A DNA stretch of 64,000 bases. It comes from Ignavibacteria bacterium (GTDB lineage Bacteria > Bacteroidota > Ignavibacteria > Kapaibacteriales > UBA2268). Below, one piece after another: positions 50,930 to 59,919 of the stretch; position 1 is the first letter of the stretch; every line of letters starts with the position of its first letter. Both the position numbers and the translations under genes were made by a program. The stretch is taken from positions 87,905 to 151,904 of the forward strand of contig JAERMQ010000006.1 of the NCBI GenBank assembly GCA_016844745.1, given 5' to 3'. The notes under the pieces are model-generated. The model searched no databases. It saw only the letters and a program-made list of their open reading frames with translations, and was not told where the DNA came from.

Positions 50930-52696
50930 CTAAAAAAAACTTTCCTGCCTGGATTTTACAGGTTGCATGGATGATAAAAATTCATCCCAAAAATCGAATG
51001 TTAAAGATAAAGAAAGTTCTTCATTAATCTTGACCAATTCATCATTTAATGAAGTATGACTAATCAAGGTTGCAAGTTTAAATAAATCTATTCGCATTAA
51101 AATTTCTTTAGTAAAGGTTCTTTTTGCATCGGTAAACGTGATTGATTTGATAAATTCGGTAGATAAAGTTGAATTCAGTAAAATATAAGAATAAACTGCA
51201 AATTTCAATCGGTCAAAGCTTATGAAATAACAAGTATCGTCAAGCATTAAAGGTTTTCCATCCTGAGGTAATATCAAGTTAAATGAATAATTCTTATAAA
51301 GTCCTGATATTGCTACTTTATAAGGTTTAAAAGAGTAATCTCCAATACCGAATATCGAGAAAGCAGGCTTGTCAATATATATTGATGATTTTCGCCTTAT
51401 GAAATGTTCCTGATTGGCAGATAAATACTTATATGTTAACGGAAATTGTTCTTTTAAATATCTTGTATCCTGACCTATTTTCATTTGTGTTATAATAGTA
51501 TGTTTTCTTGATTTGTTGATGTATTTTGATTTTAAATCGGAGCTTTTCAGTAATCCGTAAACAAGGTCGTTCTCAAGAAAAATTTCTTCATTTCTACCAT
51601 TGATAAAATGTTCGTTTAACCTTTCGAATTCCATAATTGATGAACAATCGTGCTTGACTCCCTGTCTCCATTCAAAAGGACAGGTAGCATCGATTACCTT
51701 GGCTTGTTCATATTTTGAAATATTTGCAACAAATTTGTTGGTAATCCAACCAAAAGAATTAAAAGTAATTGCATTATTATATAAATCAAATTCGTTGCAA
51801 ATATAATCCGGTTGGGAATTGAACCGGCAGAAGAACATGGACGCTTCGACGGATGCATTAAATTCTTTTTTACTCTCGAAGCTTAGTTTTTCAATATTCG
51901 ATATTCTTAAGGGGTGTAATTTTTGGTCATAAATGATATTTTTTATTACAGAATTTTTAATTAGAAAAGCTATCGCACCCTTATAATTATGAAATGCTTT
52001 AAGCATTTTTAAGGTTATGGATTCACCAATATCAAAATTACCTTTTCCCGTCATGGCATCAAGCCCATTATGGTTTTTGAAGTTTGATTTATCCGGAAGA
52101 TTTTTGGAGTTGATACTACCTAATTTGGAATTAGTTACCCAGGGAGGATTTCCAATTATTAAGATTTCCTGTTCCGAATTATTATCGGCAATTCGTTTAA
52201 AATCATACTCAAATACGTTTGAACCATATAATTCTATTTCGACTGTTGCAGCCTTATTAGTGATGATAAAATAATCAAGAATTGCAAATTTACTTTCCCA
52301 GATATAAGGCATATAAATTTCAATACCGATTATTTTCTTTATAGTCTGAAAATTCTGTAATGCAGCCATAATAAAATTACCTTTGCCGCAGGTCGGTTCG
52401 ATAATAATATCCGGTAACAATCCTTTTGTTGATAAATAATTTACTGTCCGTTCAGCTAATTCAGTATTTGTCTGGAAATCTCCGTATTCTGCTCTGTCCG
52501 GTTCATTAATAATATCTGATGAATATAAAACTTTTGATTTAATTTCTTCAAATTCTGCCTGATTGTTAAAAAAATTGAAAATACCGGTTTTGATTTGGAT
52601 TATTGAGTTAGCTTCTTCAAAAGAAAAAAAGTTCTGAAATTCACTTTTGAAAAAATCAATTGATTTGTCAGATATATTGATTTCAAAGAAACCCAT
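50930..52696 (-). CDS. N6-adenine DNA methyltransferase (Eco57I/N6_Mtase type)
   Basis: 588 residues from the ATG at 52696; a TTG 12 codons earlier is possible. SAM-binding motif I is PTCGKGNFIMAAL at about residue 110. Catalytic motif IV is NPPW (GNPPWVTNSKLGS, about residue 183), with GKGNFDIGESITLKML downstream. The C-terminal half (about 330-585) resembles target-recognition regions of Eco57I-like enzymes (FSIFGIGDYSFKPYKVAISGLYKN, LMLDDTCYFISF). It methylates adenine in DNA. No nuclease motif is visible in this protein. It is the last gene of a three-gene run with a small possible nuclease and an AAA ATPase. Confidence 0.88.
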   Translation of the reverse strand: MGFFEINISDKSIDFFKSEFQNFFSFEEANSIIQIKTGIFNFFNNQAEFEEIKSKVLYSSDIINEPDRAEYGDFQTNTELAERTVNYLSTKGLLPDIIIEPTCGKGNFIMAALQNFQTIKKIIGIEIYMPYIWESKFAILDYFIITNKAATVEIELYGSNVFEYDFKRIADNNSEQEILIIGNPPWVTNSKLGSINSKNLPDKSNFKNHNGLDAMTGKGNFDIGESITLKMLKAFHNYKGAIAFLIKNSVIKNIIYDQKLHPLRISNIEKLSFESKKEFNASVEASMFFCRFNSQPDYICNEFDLYNNAITFNSFGWITNKFVANISKYEQAKVIDATCPFEWRQGVKHDCSSIMEFERLNEHFINGRNEEIFLENDLVYGLLKSSDLKSKYINKSRKHTIITQMKIGQDTRYLKEQFPLTYKYLSANQEHFIRRKSSIYIDKPAFSIFGIGDYSFKPYKVAISGLYKNYSFNLILPQDGKPLMLDDTCYFISFDRLKFAVYSYILLNSTLSTEFIKSITFTDAKRTFTKEILMRIDLFKLATLISHTSLNDELVKINEELSLSLTFDFWDEFLSSMQPVKSRQESFF

Positions 52697-52741
52697 TATA
52701 TATTCATTTGAACAAAGACTTTTGTAATGCAATTCAAATTA

Positions 52742-53233
52742 TTAAGATGTCATACAATAATCTTTTAAATTTAGTTCATTTCCTGCTTTGATATTATATT
52801 TATCCTGTAACTTAACTTTTGTATTTCCTTTAATAACTTTACTTGTCAACAAAATATACTTATATATTACATTTTCTTTTGTTTTGTTAATTCTATCAGA
52901 AGTTCGGATAATATAATCCATTAATAATTGAGTGCTTTCATTTTGATATTCTTTCTTCCTTTTCATAGACAATTCAATAATGAATATGAATAACTTGTCA
53001 TTGTGTTCAATAAACAGTACATAATCAGAAAGAGATTTAATATTGGAGCTATCTTTTAAAAAAGGTAAGATATTGCCATTTTCAAATTTATAGAGTATAA
53101 GTTGACCCGAAGTTGTAATTTTTGTTTTTGGGAATTTTTTTTCTTTTTTTTCTTCAAGTATTAATTTTCCGGTATTGTCCCTTCGAACTTTAAACTTATC
53201 ATTAATAATTTTATCGATATTTTCCAAACCCAT
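52742..53233 (-). CDS. Small protein, possible PD-(D/E)XK-like nuclease subunit
   Basis: 163 residues. The start ATG is one base after the stop of the ATPase gene, with AAGGA in the overlap. The central part reads SLSDYVLFIEHNDKLFIFIIELSMKRKKEYQNES, then QLLMDYIIRT and YKYILLTSK. This is the strand-turn-strand pattern D...E-x-K followed by a Gln helix, seen in PD-(D/E)XK proteins that partner ATPases, although the usual ELK is ELSMK here. No family was recognised with confidence. Translational coupling to the ATPase strongly suggests a shared complex. Confidence 0.6.
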   Translation of the reverse strand: MGLENIDKIINDKFKVRRDNTGKLILEEKKEKKFPKTKITTSGQLILYKFENGNILPFLKDSSNIKSLSDYVLFIEHNDKLFIFIIELSMKRKKEYQNESTQLLMDYIIRTSDRINKTKENVIYKYILLTSKVIKGNTKVKLQDKYNIKAGNELNLKDYCMTS

Positions 53234-53234
53234 T

Positions 53235-54629
53235 CTACATTCCTTTAAGCCGGAAGTATAAATTCTGTGACCTTGAGTTCAAATCATTAATAACCTTATC
53301 TATTGATTCGACTTCAAAACCATCTTCAGATACGGGCAAATTCTTAACCGAGACCTTAGTTTTATTATTAAAGTTAAAAAGATATGCCCCTACATCTTTA
53401 TGATTAATCATATTGTCTTTAGTATAGCCATATTCCTGGGTTAAAGATTCTAATTCATTTTCCAATTTTGATAACATGATTAAGTTATTGAGTTCCCTAA
53501 TTATATAGTCACTATGAGTGTTTACCAAGACCTTAAAACCATGATTCATTATTTTTGCAATTATCCTGGTAACAATAATTTGAGCATCAGGATGCAGATT
53601 AAGCTCAGGCTCATCGAATATTATCAAGTCCCCCTTTTGGGCAAGATGTCTGAAGTAAATGATTAAACTAGATAATGATTTTACAATTGAGCCGGATAAG
53701 TGAATTGGTAATTTTGCATTTTTTGCTTTGTTAGGTAGAAAAACTACTTCCCCGTCCTTTGATATTTGAACCTTTCCGTCGAGAACCGTTTCTTCAATAG
53801 TATTTGCAAAGAATGCATATTCCGAATCTCTTTTCTTATAATTTACCAAATCTTCCGATATTTCCAATCCATCCCTAACTGGCATAGGATATCTTGTAGC
53901 ACGTCGCTCTAACAAATCATAAGGGTCTTTTAGCTTTTCGGATTTCATTTCAAGCATCTCATCAACAAGAATATTTCGTTTAAGGGATAATTCCCGGCTA
54001 AATGTAAATATTGAATTCCTTTCAACCGGGGCTATATATGAAGAGTGCAAAAAAGATTTTATTATGATTTCAATTATATATGATGAAATCACAGAATTTA
54101 AGAATATTTTGAAATCATTATCAAATTGAGAATCTTTGCTAGTGATAATAATATCTACATTTTGAGATTGATTACTCTTGTTAAAATCAACTGTTATATC
54201 ATTTCCATATCCTATTTTTCCATTTATCAAACTATTGACAATTAAATCCTCAACAGTAATATCATCATCAAATTCTAAATCAATAGATGAGTTCGGAAAT
54301 ATTTTTTCAATTAAGATTTTATCTAATCCGAATGTTCTCGGTAATTCATTAACAAAATATTTTTTAATGATTTCTTTAATTTCATTTTTATATTCTTTAT
54401 AAATTTCGAAGATATTAACCGAAGTTTTACTTTTAGAGTATAATTCTTGCAAATCTTTAATAATGAAATCCGAATAAATATGACTGAAAATTATTTTATT
54501 AAGTGCATAAATACAATAAGCCAGATAAGTTTTACCGGTATTATTCGGACCACAAAAAATAGTAAGCTTCTTTGATAAGTCAATCTTTGCTTCCTTAATT
54601 GCCCCAATATTTTTAAAAGTTACTATCAT
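53235..54629 (-). CDS. AAA/ABC-type ATPase of the RecF/OLD-like class
   Basis: 464 residues. N-terminal Walker A GPNNTGKT (residues 27-34) within TFKNIGAIKEAKIDLSKKLTIFC. A long middle region of about 200 residues carries no known motif. ABC signature region LSGSIVKSLSSLIIYF, Walker B LIIFDEPELNLHPDAQ near residue 335, and the switch His in VLVNTHSDYII. The class includes overcoming-lysogenisation and many defence ATPases. No TOPRIM nuclease follows in this protein, so nuclease activity, if any, would reside in the coupled small protein. Start: ATG with a weak ribosome-binding site. First gene of the cassette. Confidence 0.88.
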   Translation of the reverse strand: MIVTFKNIGAIKEAKIDLSKKLTIFCGPNNTGKTYLAYCIYALNKIIFSHIYSDFIIKDLQELYSKSKTSVNIFEIYKEYKNEIKEIIKKYFVNELPRTFGLDKILIEKIFPNSSIDLEFDDDITVEDLIVNSLINGKIGYGNDITVDFNKSNQSQNVDIIITSKDSQFDNDFKIFLNSVISSYIIEIIIKSFLHSSYIAPVERNSIFTFSRELSLKRNILVDEMLEMKSEKLKDPYDLLERRATRYPMPVRDGLEISEDLVNYKKRDSEYAFFANTIEETVLDGKVQISKDGEVVFLPNKAKNAKLPIHLSGSIVKSLSSLIIYFRHLAQKGDLIIFDEPELNLHPDAQIIVTRIIAKIMNHGFKVLVNTHSDYIIRELNNLIMLSKLENELESLTQEYGYTKDNMINHKDVGAYLFNFNNKTKVSVKNLPVSEDGFEVESIDKVINDLNSRSQNLYFRLKGM

Positions 54630-54687
54630 ATAAACTTTAAATTAATAAAGAAAACATTTATGGTAAATTATTGTACCAAATTATACT

Positions 54688-54719
54688 TCTCCTGCCGGAA
54701 TCTAATATCCGGCAGGAGA
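54688..54719 (-). terminator. Hairpin terminator of the OPT transporter gene
   Basis: Perfect 12-base arms TCTCCTGCCGGA / TCCGGCAGGAGA around an 8-base loop, 26 bases beyond the stop at 54746. The strong GC stem sits in AT-rich surroundings. The U-run is weak (AAGTATAATTT on the minus strand). Confidence 0.6.
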
Positions 54720-54745
54720 GAATAATTATTTATATTTTAATATTT

Positions 54746-56821
54746 CTACATATTCATTGGTGTTGCCTTCTCATCAGGGTCGCCGGCATTTCGCAGAGGC
54801 ACCCAAATCATAATAATGGCAATAAGAGCCAATACAGCCAGACTGAGTAAAAACGAAGGATGAGCAAAGAATTCGAAGAATTTCACTTCTGCTATTTTGA
54901 ATGGAGCAAATCCTAATCCCATTAGAGCCTCGCCGGCTATAAAGCCTGAAGCGAGAAGTATTCCGATGTTTTCAACCCTCGATTTCTGATTGGTATTGTA
55001 TCCCTTTCGTTCTGACATAATATCCAATAACCCTTTAACGCAACCGCCAAGGAATATGGCGAATGTTGTCTCCAAAGGTAAATACATCCCAACGCTAACG
55101 AGCATAGGAGAGCGTACCTGCATTAAGATAAAAGCTAATCCCATTAATAAACCAACTATAATAAGGGGCCATGCCATATCACCTCCTACGATGCCCTTTG
55201 AAAGCATAGCCATTAATCCGGCTTGAGGAGCCGATAGCTTAGGACTTCCGAAACCACCCTCGTAGCCCTTGGCTACACCTTCCGCTATGTCTGCCTGGTT
55301 TAGGAAGTTTAATACGAGAAACATTACCAAACCTGCTATTACAACTCCAATGATATCGCCTATCTGCATTTTCCAAGGCGTACCGCCAAGAATATGTCCT
55401 GCTTTTAAATCCTGTAGCATTTCACCTGCAACTGCTGCTGCAACGCATACGATTGCTGCGACTCCTAATACGGCAGCAACACCACCATGCGTAGAATCAA
55501 CTCCGAGAAGAACCATTATAAGGGCAGTTATGACCAACGTCGTCAAAGTTAATCCACTTATAGGATTATTGCTCGACCCCATGATTCCAACAAGATAACC
55601 GGAAATTGCCGCAAAGAAAAATGCAAGAACGATTAGTACCGTAGCAGCCGCTATTGCCGGAATAAGGGCGGTTTGGAAAATGAAATATGTTATGCAAAAA
55701 GTGGCTATTGCTACTGCTCCAATACCAATCATAATCCATGAGAATTTTAAATCTTTTTCGGTTCTTTCGGTTACAACTTCTGAACCTGATGCTGCTTTTT
55801 TAACATCGCCTATTGAGCGTTTTATGCCTGCAAATAAACTTTTTCTCATTTTGAATAGAGTAAAGCAAGCGCCCATCAACATTCCGCCTATTGCAATAGG
55901 TTTTACAATATATCGCCAAATGGCAGCCATCTGGAAAGACGGGTCTGATGCTTTTGCTACTGCCTGGTCAACTGAAAGTCCTTTATTTTGTGTCATTAAA
56001 TATTGTGCCCATGAATGCAGGAAATCACCTGTTAATAAGGGACCGATAAAATACATGATAATTGGAGTAAGCAAGCCCCATGCAAGCAGACCACCACTAA
56101 AATTAAGTGCGCCGAGTTTTGGTCCAATAATATAACCAACACCCATATACGCCGGACTTATACCGGGAGAGCTGAGTAGTATTCCTCCTTGTGCAGTAAA
56201 TTTTGTACCGGTTATCACTTGTTTAGAAAAGGTTACGAAATGTTCCCATGTTTCGGCAAATAATTTAAATTCTGCTAATAGCTTAATTAATGCACCACCG
56301 AACATAGCGCCGAATAAGAATTTTGAGCCGGTTCCGCCGGAACGTCCTGTTTTGTGAATTTCGGCTGCTGCAACCGATTCCGGGAATGGTAAATCTTTAT
56401 CTTCGACCATAACTCTTCGAAGCAAAGCAACGAACATTATACCGAGAATACCACCGGAAATCAATATTAGAGTAGCGGTGACATAATTACTCGGTGTAAA
56501 GAACTGCGGCCATAATCCCGAAATGAAAAATGCCGGCAGAGTAAAGATGGCTCCTGCAGCGACCGATTCGCCTATCGAACCGACTGTTCTTGCGAAGTTC
56601 TCTTCGAGAATAGTGCCTTTCAATGCTTTCAGTATTGCCATACCAATCACTGCTGCCGGATATGTGGCTGCAATAGTCATACCGGCTTTTAATCCGAGAT
56701 AAGCATTGGCAGCGCCCAATACTACCGACATCACTAAACCAATGATTAAGGCTTTAATTGTAAATTCAGCCATATTAGAACTTGCGGAAACAAAAGGGAT
56801 AAACTTTTTTTCTTCTGACAT
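54746..56821 (-). CDS. OPT family oligopeptide transporter
   Basis: 691 residues with about 15 membrane helices. Family features: FTIKALIIGLVMSVVLGAANAYLGLKAGMTIAATYPAAVIGMAIL at the N-terminus, FARTVGSIGESVAAGAIFTLPAFFISG, DLPFPESVAAAEIHKTG, and SSNNPISGLTLTTLVITALIM. These match the bacterial branch of OPT (TIGR00733-like), thought to take up oligopeptides. Start: ATG with AGGAGA upstream. The gene stands alone between hairpins. Confidence 0.93.
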   Translation of the reverse strand: MSEEKKFIPFVSASSNMAEFTIKALIIGLVMSVVLGAANAYLGLKAGMTIAATYPAAVIGMAILKALKGTILEENFARTVGSIGESVAAGAIFTLPAFFISGLWPQFFTPSNYVTATLILISGGILGIMFVALLRRVMVEDKDLPFPESVAAAEIHKTGRSGGTGSKFLFGAMFGGALIKLLAEFKLFAETWEHFVTFSKQVITGTKFTAQGGILLSSPGISPAYMGVGYIIGPKLGALNFSGGLLAWGLLTPIIMYFIGPLLTGDFLHSWAQYLMTQNKGLSVDQAVAKASDPSFQMAAIWRYIVKPIAIGGMLMGACFTLFKMRKSLFAGIKRSIGDVKKAASGSEVVTERTEKDLKFSWIMIGIGAVAIATFCITYFIFQTALIPAIAAATVLIVLAFFFAAISGYLVGIMGSSNNPISGLTLTTLVITALIMVLLGVDSTHGGVAAVLGVAAIVCVAAAVAGEMLQDLKAGHILGGTPWKMQIGDIIGVVIAGLVMFLVLNFLNQADIAEGVAKGYEGGFGSPKLSAPQAGLMAMLSKGIVGGDMAWPLIIVGLLMGLAFILMQVRSPMLVSVGMYLPLETTFAIFLGGCVKGLLDIMSERKGYNTNQKSRVENIGILLASGFIAGEALMGLGFAPFKIAEVKFFEFFAHPSFLLSLAVLALIAIIMIWVPLRNAGDPDEKATPMNM

Positions 56822-56883
56822 AAAATCTCCTGAATTATTTAAGATCCACTCAATACAATTATTTATCTATGGTAAGTTCTAAA

Positions 56884-56959
56884 AATGTTATTCCTGCGAA
56901 TTCAGAAATCTCCTGATACGCTCTGGGAGTGGATTCCTGCATTCGCAGGAATGACATTT
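56884..56959. repeat. TTCCTGCGAA hairpin with CTGGGAGTGGATTCC loop side
   Basis: AATGTTATTCCTGCGAATTCAG near 56884 is opposed by GGATTCCTGCATTCGCAGGAATGACATT (to 56959). The inner hairpin CCTGCATTCGCAGG is perfect. A half TGTCATTCTGA copy is near 57195. The rest of 56960-57283 shows no gene. Confidence 0.75.
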
Positions 56960-57283
56960 TAACAATTTATAGAACCAATTTTTATTAAAATGAACAAATA
57001 ACCGAAATCATACCCGATTATATCATAGCAAAAATATAAAATTTTCGGATTAAATTCCTTATTTATTTTGTGAATATTTATTTGTTATTTCGATTAATAG
57101 ATAGATTGTTATTCCACCGAATGTAGGAATATTCTTCCGAAGTTGGCCTTAGGTTCCTTGCAATCGAGTCTGTGTTAATATTTAGAAAAATATGAGAATG
57201 TCATTCTGAAAGCAGAGTCAGTAAATGTAGAATTAAAGAACTAATTTTACAGGATGTGAAAAATTAATTATTGGAAACAGAAA

Positions 57284-58090
57284 ATGGAATTCTCGATTAA
57301 TATTATTCTTATTATAACCAATATAATTTGCTTTGCGGCTGCCATACTGCTTTTCAAGCATGTTGTTCGTTACAGGAAAGAAAAATATAAAATAATTACA
57401 AAATATGAATCAAAGAGAATTATTGCCGAAGTACCTCTGTCCGAAATCAGCAACGTTTTTTTATCAGGAGATTTCGGTACCAAAATAGACGCAGAGGTAA
57501 ATATCTTACTCAACGGAGATAACACGACTATCGGCGGAACCAGCGACCTGGAAGCATGGATTCTTTCTGTCCTGGCAAAGAAATCTGCTTTTATGTTCGA
57601 ATTCGGTACAGCTACAGGGAAAACTACTTATCTTTGGGCGAGAAATTCTCATGATAATGCTCAAATTATTACCATTACACTTCCTCCCGAAAAACTAACG
57701 GATTATTCGGAGGGCAAAACCGATTCATCCGATGCTGCCTTGATTGCAAAAAAGGAGTCTTTATTCACGAAGCATTATTATACCGGAACCGGAGTAGAGA
57801 AAAAAATCACACAGATTTATGGCGACAGTAAGCAATTCGATGAAAGCCCCTTCCTTGAAAAATGTGACTTAATCTTTATTGACGGCTCCCATGCATATTC
57901 TTACGTGAAAAGCGATACCGAAAAAGCAATCCGTATGCTGAAACCTGGTGGAATAGCTCTTTGGCATGACTATCGCGGACCCCGCCATGAAACTAAAGAC
58001 GTGTATTTTTATTTGAATGAGTTAAGCAAGGAAATTCCCCTGCTACATCTTAGAAATACAAGTTTGGTGGCTTATAAAAAGCCATTTTAG
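57284..58090 (+). CDS. Class I SAM-dependent methyltransferase with N-terminal membrane anchor
   Basis: 268 residues. A membrane helix at about 5-27 (INIILIITNIICFAAAILLFKHVV) is followed by a methyltransferase domain of the Methyltransf_24 type: motif I FEFGTATGKTTYLWA, LIFIDGSHAYSYVKSDTEKAIRMLKPGGIALWHDY. Such enzymes often modify cell-surface glycans or glycolipids. The anchor places it at the inner membrane. It ends one base before the convergent HD-like gene. Confidence 0.85.
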   Translation: MEFSINIILIITNIICFAAAILLFKHVVRYRKEKYKIITKYESKRIIAEVPLSEISNVFLSGDFGTKIDAEVNILLNGDNTTIGGTSDLEAWILSVLAKKSAFMFEFGTATGKTTYLWARNSHDNAQIITITLPPEKLTDYSEGKTDSSDAALIAKKESLFTKHYYTGTGVEKKITQIYGDSKQFDESPFLEKCDLIFIDGSHAYSYVKSDTEKAIRMLKPGGIALWHDYRGPRHETKDVYFYLNELSKEIPLLHLRNTSLVAYKKPF

Positions 58091-58091
58091 T

Positions 58092-58685
58092 TCATCCGAA
58101 AATTTTATTTCTCTCGAATTTTATTTCATCTAAAAGACGATTAATATTTTCATTTTTGATATGGACGGGAAGCTTTATTAATGATGCTGTTTTGCGGAAT
58201 ACATCATGCTTTACGTTAGCTAAATCTGAGGAGAAATTCCTCAGATTATCCAAACAGTCTGCTAAGTGAATAATTAAAATATCATTCACAGGCAAAGCAT
58301 TAAATTGTTCCAATGATAATGCATTTGCAAAAAATTCCTTCGGTGAGAAACTTTCATTGCTTAAATAATCGAGCATCAGAGCCGAGTAAGAGCCAAAATT
58401 CAGTTCGATGATTTCCCTGCTGAATCCTTCCTTTGATTGAGATATCTTGAATAACAGGGAACAACATAACAAATCTGCATCCTGTATATTAAGCTCTTCG
58501 ATTAGGATACGCGTCACTCTTGTAACATGGAACCAGAGGGGGTTTGTATTATGGAAAACGTCATCGTGGAATGCATTCTCTGCAAATTCATAGGCAGATA
58601 ATATTTTATGGAAATCGAACGGATTTACTGTCCTGCCCAGCAATGAGCTTAATTCTTCCTTTGATAAAAAATCCGGGCTATTCAT
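58092..58685 (-). CDS. Degenerate HD-domain protein, SpoT/RelA hydrolase-like
   Basis: 197 residues. It follows the helical layout of the RelA/SpoT hydrolase domain: AYEFAENAFHDDVFHNTNPLWFHVTRVTRIL with His53, then SLLFKIS where HD should be (Phe79-Lys80), and ILIIHLADCLDNLRNF, matching the K-L-A-D-R-x-x-N motif with Asp143 and Asn147. Since the metal-binding HD pair is missing, hydrolysis of (p)ppGpp is doubtful and a binding or regulatory role is more likely. The family assignment is by motif reading only. Confidence 0.6.
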   Translation of the reverse strand: MNSPDFLSKEELSSLLGRTVNPFDFHKILSAYEFAENAFHDDVFHNTNPLWFHVTRVTRILIEELNIQDADLLCCSLLFKISQSKEGFSREIIELNFGSYSALMLDYLSNESFSPKEFFANALSLEQFNALPVNDILIIHLADCLDNLRNFSSDLANVKHDVFRKTASLIKLPVHIKNENINRLLDEIKFERNKIFG

Positions 58686-58894
58686 AACTTAATTTATATT
58701 CGTTTTATGCAAAACACCGAATACGAAATTTACTAAAATCATCGGCATAATCCAAATTATTATATGATTCTTTAAATTGAAAAAAAGATTGAATCTGATG
58801 AATACTCGAAAAAAGTTTTCAGTCTTACTAATGAAGAAAAATATTTGAACTTGAAATGATAATAAATTAAATTTTCAAATATTTCGTCATAATT

Positions 58895-58912
58895 ATTGAT
58901 ATAATTATCAAT
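58895..58912. promoter_or_regulatory. Inverted repeat upstream of PIN toxin pair, candidate operator
   Basis: ATTGATA-TAAT-TATCAAT (7-base arms) lies 14 bases before the first start codon of the pair, where autoregulatory operators of toxin-antitoxin genes are usually found. AT-rich context raises the chance of coincidence. The rest of 58686-58894 shows nothing. Confidence 0.35.
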
Positions 58913-58926
58913 TAGAAAGGTTAAAA

Positions 58927-59241
58927 ATGATTGAACTAAAAAAAGCTGTAAAGATTGCAAAAGAGTATTTTGAAAATGTAAATGAGACGAATTCAGTTCA
59001 AGTCAATCTAAAAAATGTTATGTTAGAAGAAGTTTTTATAAAAAAATATCAGGATACTCCTGATTGTTGGTATCTTACATTTGGATTTAATGAAGATATA
59101 AAAGACGATTCTGAAGTAACTAAAAGTCCATTAAAAATTCTTCAAGGATTAGCAACCCCAAAAAGGAAATATAGAACAATTGTTATTGACCCAAATGGAA
59201 ATTTTAGAGCCATGAAAATAAGAGAAGTCGAATATGCCTGA
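58927..59241 (+). CDS. Partner of a PIN-domain toxin (possible antitoxin), hypothetical
   Basis: 104 residues: a helix (IELKKAVKIAKEYFENV), then a beta-rich part (VMLEEVFIKKYQDTPDCWYLTFGFN, RKYRTIVIDPNGNFRAMKI). It ends in an 8-base overlap with the PIN gene. The beta part, with YLTFGF and IVIDPNG, is like small PepSY/immunity-type folds, not a known ribbon-helix-helix or AbrB antitoxin. No DNA-binding region is obvious. Start: ATG with AAAGG upstream. The antitoxin role is inferred from the gene order. Confidence 0.55.
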   Translation: MIELKKAVKIAKEYFENVNETNSVQVNLKNVMLEEVFIKKYQDTPDCWYLTFGFNEDIKDDSEVTKSPLKILQGLATPKRKYRTIVIDPNGNFRAMKIREVEYA

Positions 59242-59752
59242 TAAATTCTTGTCTCATATCGATACTTTATTAATTAAATACAAAAACAAAGGTATTATTA
59301 TTGATAGTAATTTACTAATATATTATTTTATTGGAAGTTATCATCAAAATTTAGTAAAAAATTTTAAAGTAACTAAAAAATATGGAATTGATGGATATAA
59401 GATAATAAGAGATATATTGAATTTATTCGAATATAAAATTACAACACCTAATATTCTGACTGAAATTAGCAATCTTTCAAATAAAATTCCTGATAAAGAA
59501 AAAATAGAATTTTACCATACATTTTTTCAAGAAATCACAATATTTGATGAAGTTTTTATCCCTTCCAAAGAGGTTTTTGAAAACGAAAAATCAAGAAAAT
59601 TTGGATTAACAGACTCTATAATATTTCACTTGTCAAAAAATAAATCCTATCTTGTTTTAACAGACGATTTTGAATTATGTAAATTTCTTGAATTCCATAA
59701 TATTGATGTTCTAAATTATAATAATTTATTCGATATACTGAAAGTGAATTGA
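59234..59752 (+). CDS. PIN-domain protein, probable toxin ribonuclease
   Basis: 172 residues. The acidic PIN residues are placed as expected: Asp24 in GIIIDSNLLIYYF, Glu78 in TTPNILTEISN, Asp127 in KFGLTDSIIFHLSKN, and Asp144-Asp145 in YLVLTDDFELCKF. It is predicted to be a Mg-dependent RNase. It is longer than VapC toxins (about 130 residues), with additional helical segments at 35-65. It overlaps the 104-residue gene upstream and should be co-translated with it. Confidence 0.75.
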   Translation: MPDKFLSHIDTLLIKYKNKGIIIDSNLLIYYFIGSYHQNLVKNFKVTKKYGIDGYKIIRDILNLFEYKITTPNILTEISNLSNKIPDKEKIEFYHTFFQEITIFDEVFIPSKEVFENEKSRKFGLTDSIIFHLSKNKSYLVLTDDFELCKFLEFHNIDVLNYNNLFDILKVN

Positions 59753-59871
59753 ATATTATACTCGTTGTAACATTTAGAATAATAACACCGGAATATGACC
59801 TCAAATCCATTGACCAATACAGATCGTATTCAAAATACTAAAACATAAAATTTAACGTCAATAAATTTTCC

Positions 59872-59879
59872 TATTTTTG
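59872..59879 (+). promoter_or_regulatory. Bacteroidota-type -7 promoter element candidate
   Basis: TATTTTTG matches the TAnnTTTG element of Bacteroidota promoters, 41 bases ahead of the lysA start. An upstream TTG at the -33 position is not clear (TTTAACG is at the right distance), so this is tentative. Confidence 0.3.
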
Positions 59880-59919
59880 AAATAATGTTGATTGATTATT
59901 TTATTTAGAGTAAGGAAAT

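Noticed and set aside
55269..56135. Plus-strand ORFs opposite the OPT transporter
   Set aside because: They are antisense shadows with biased composition and no recognisable domains.
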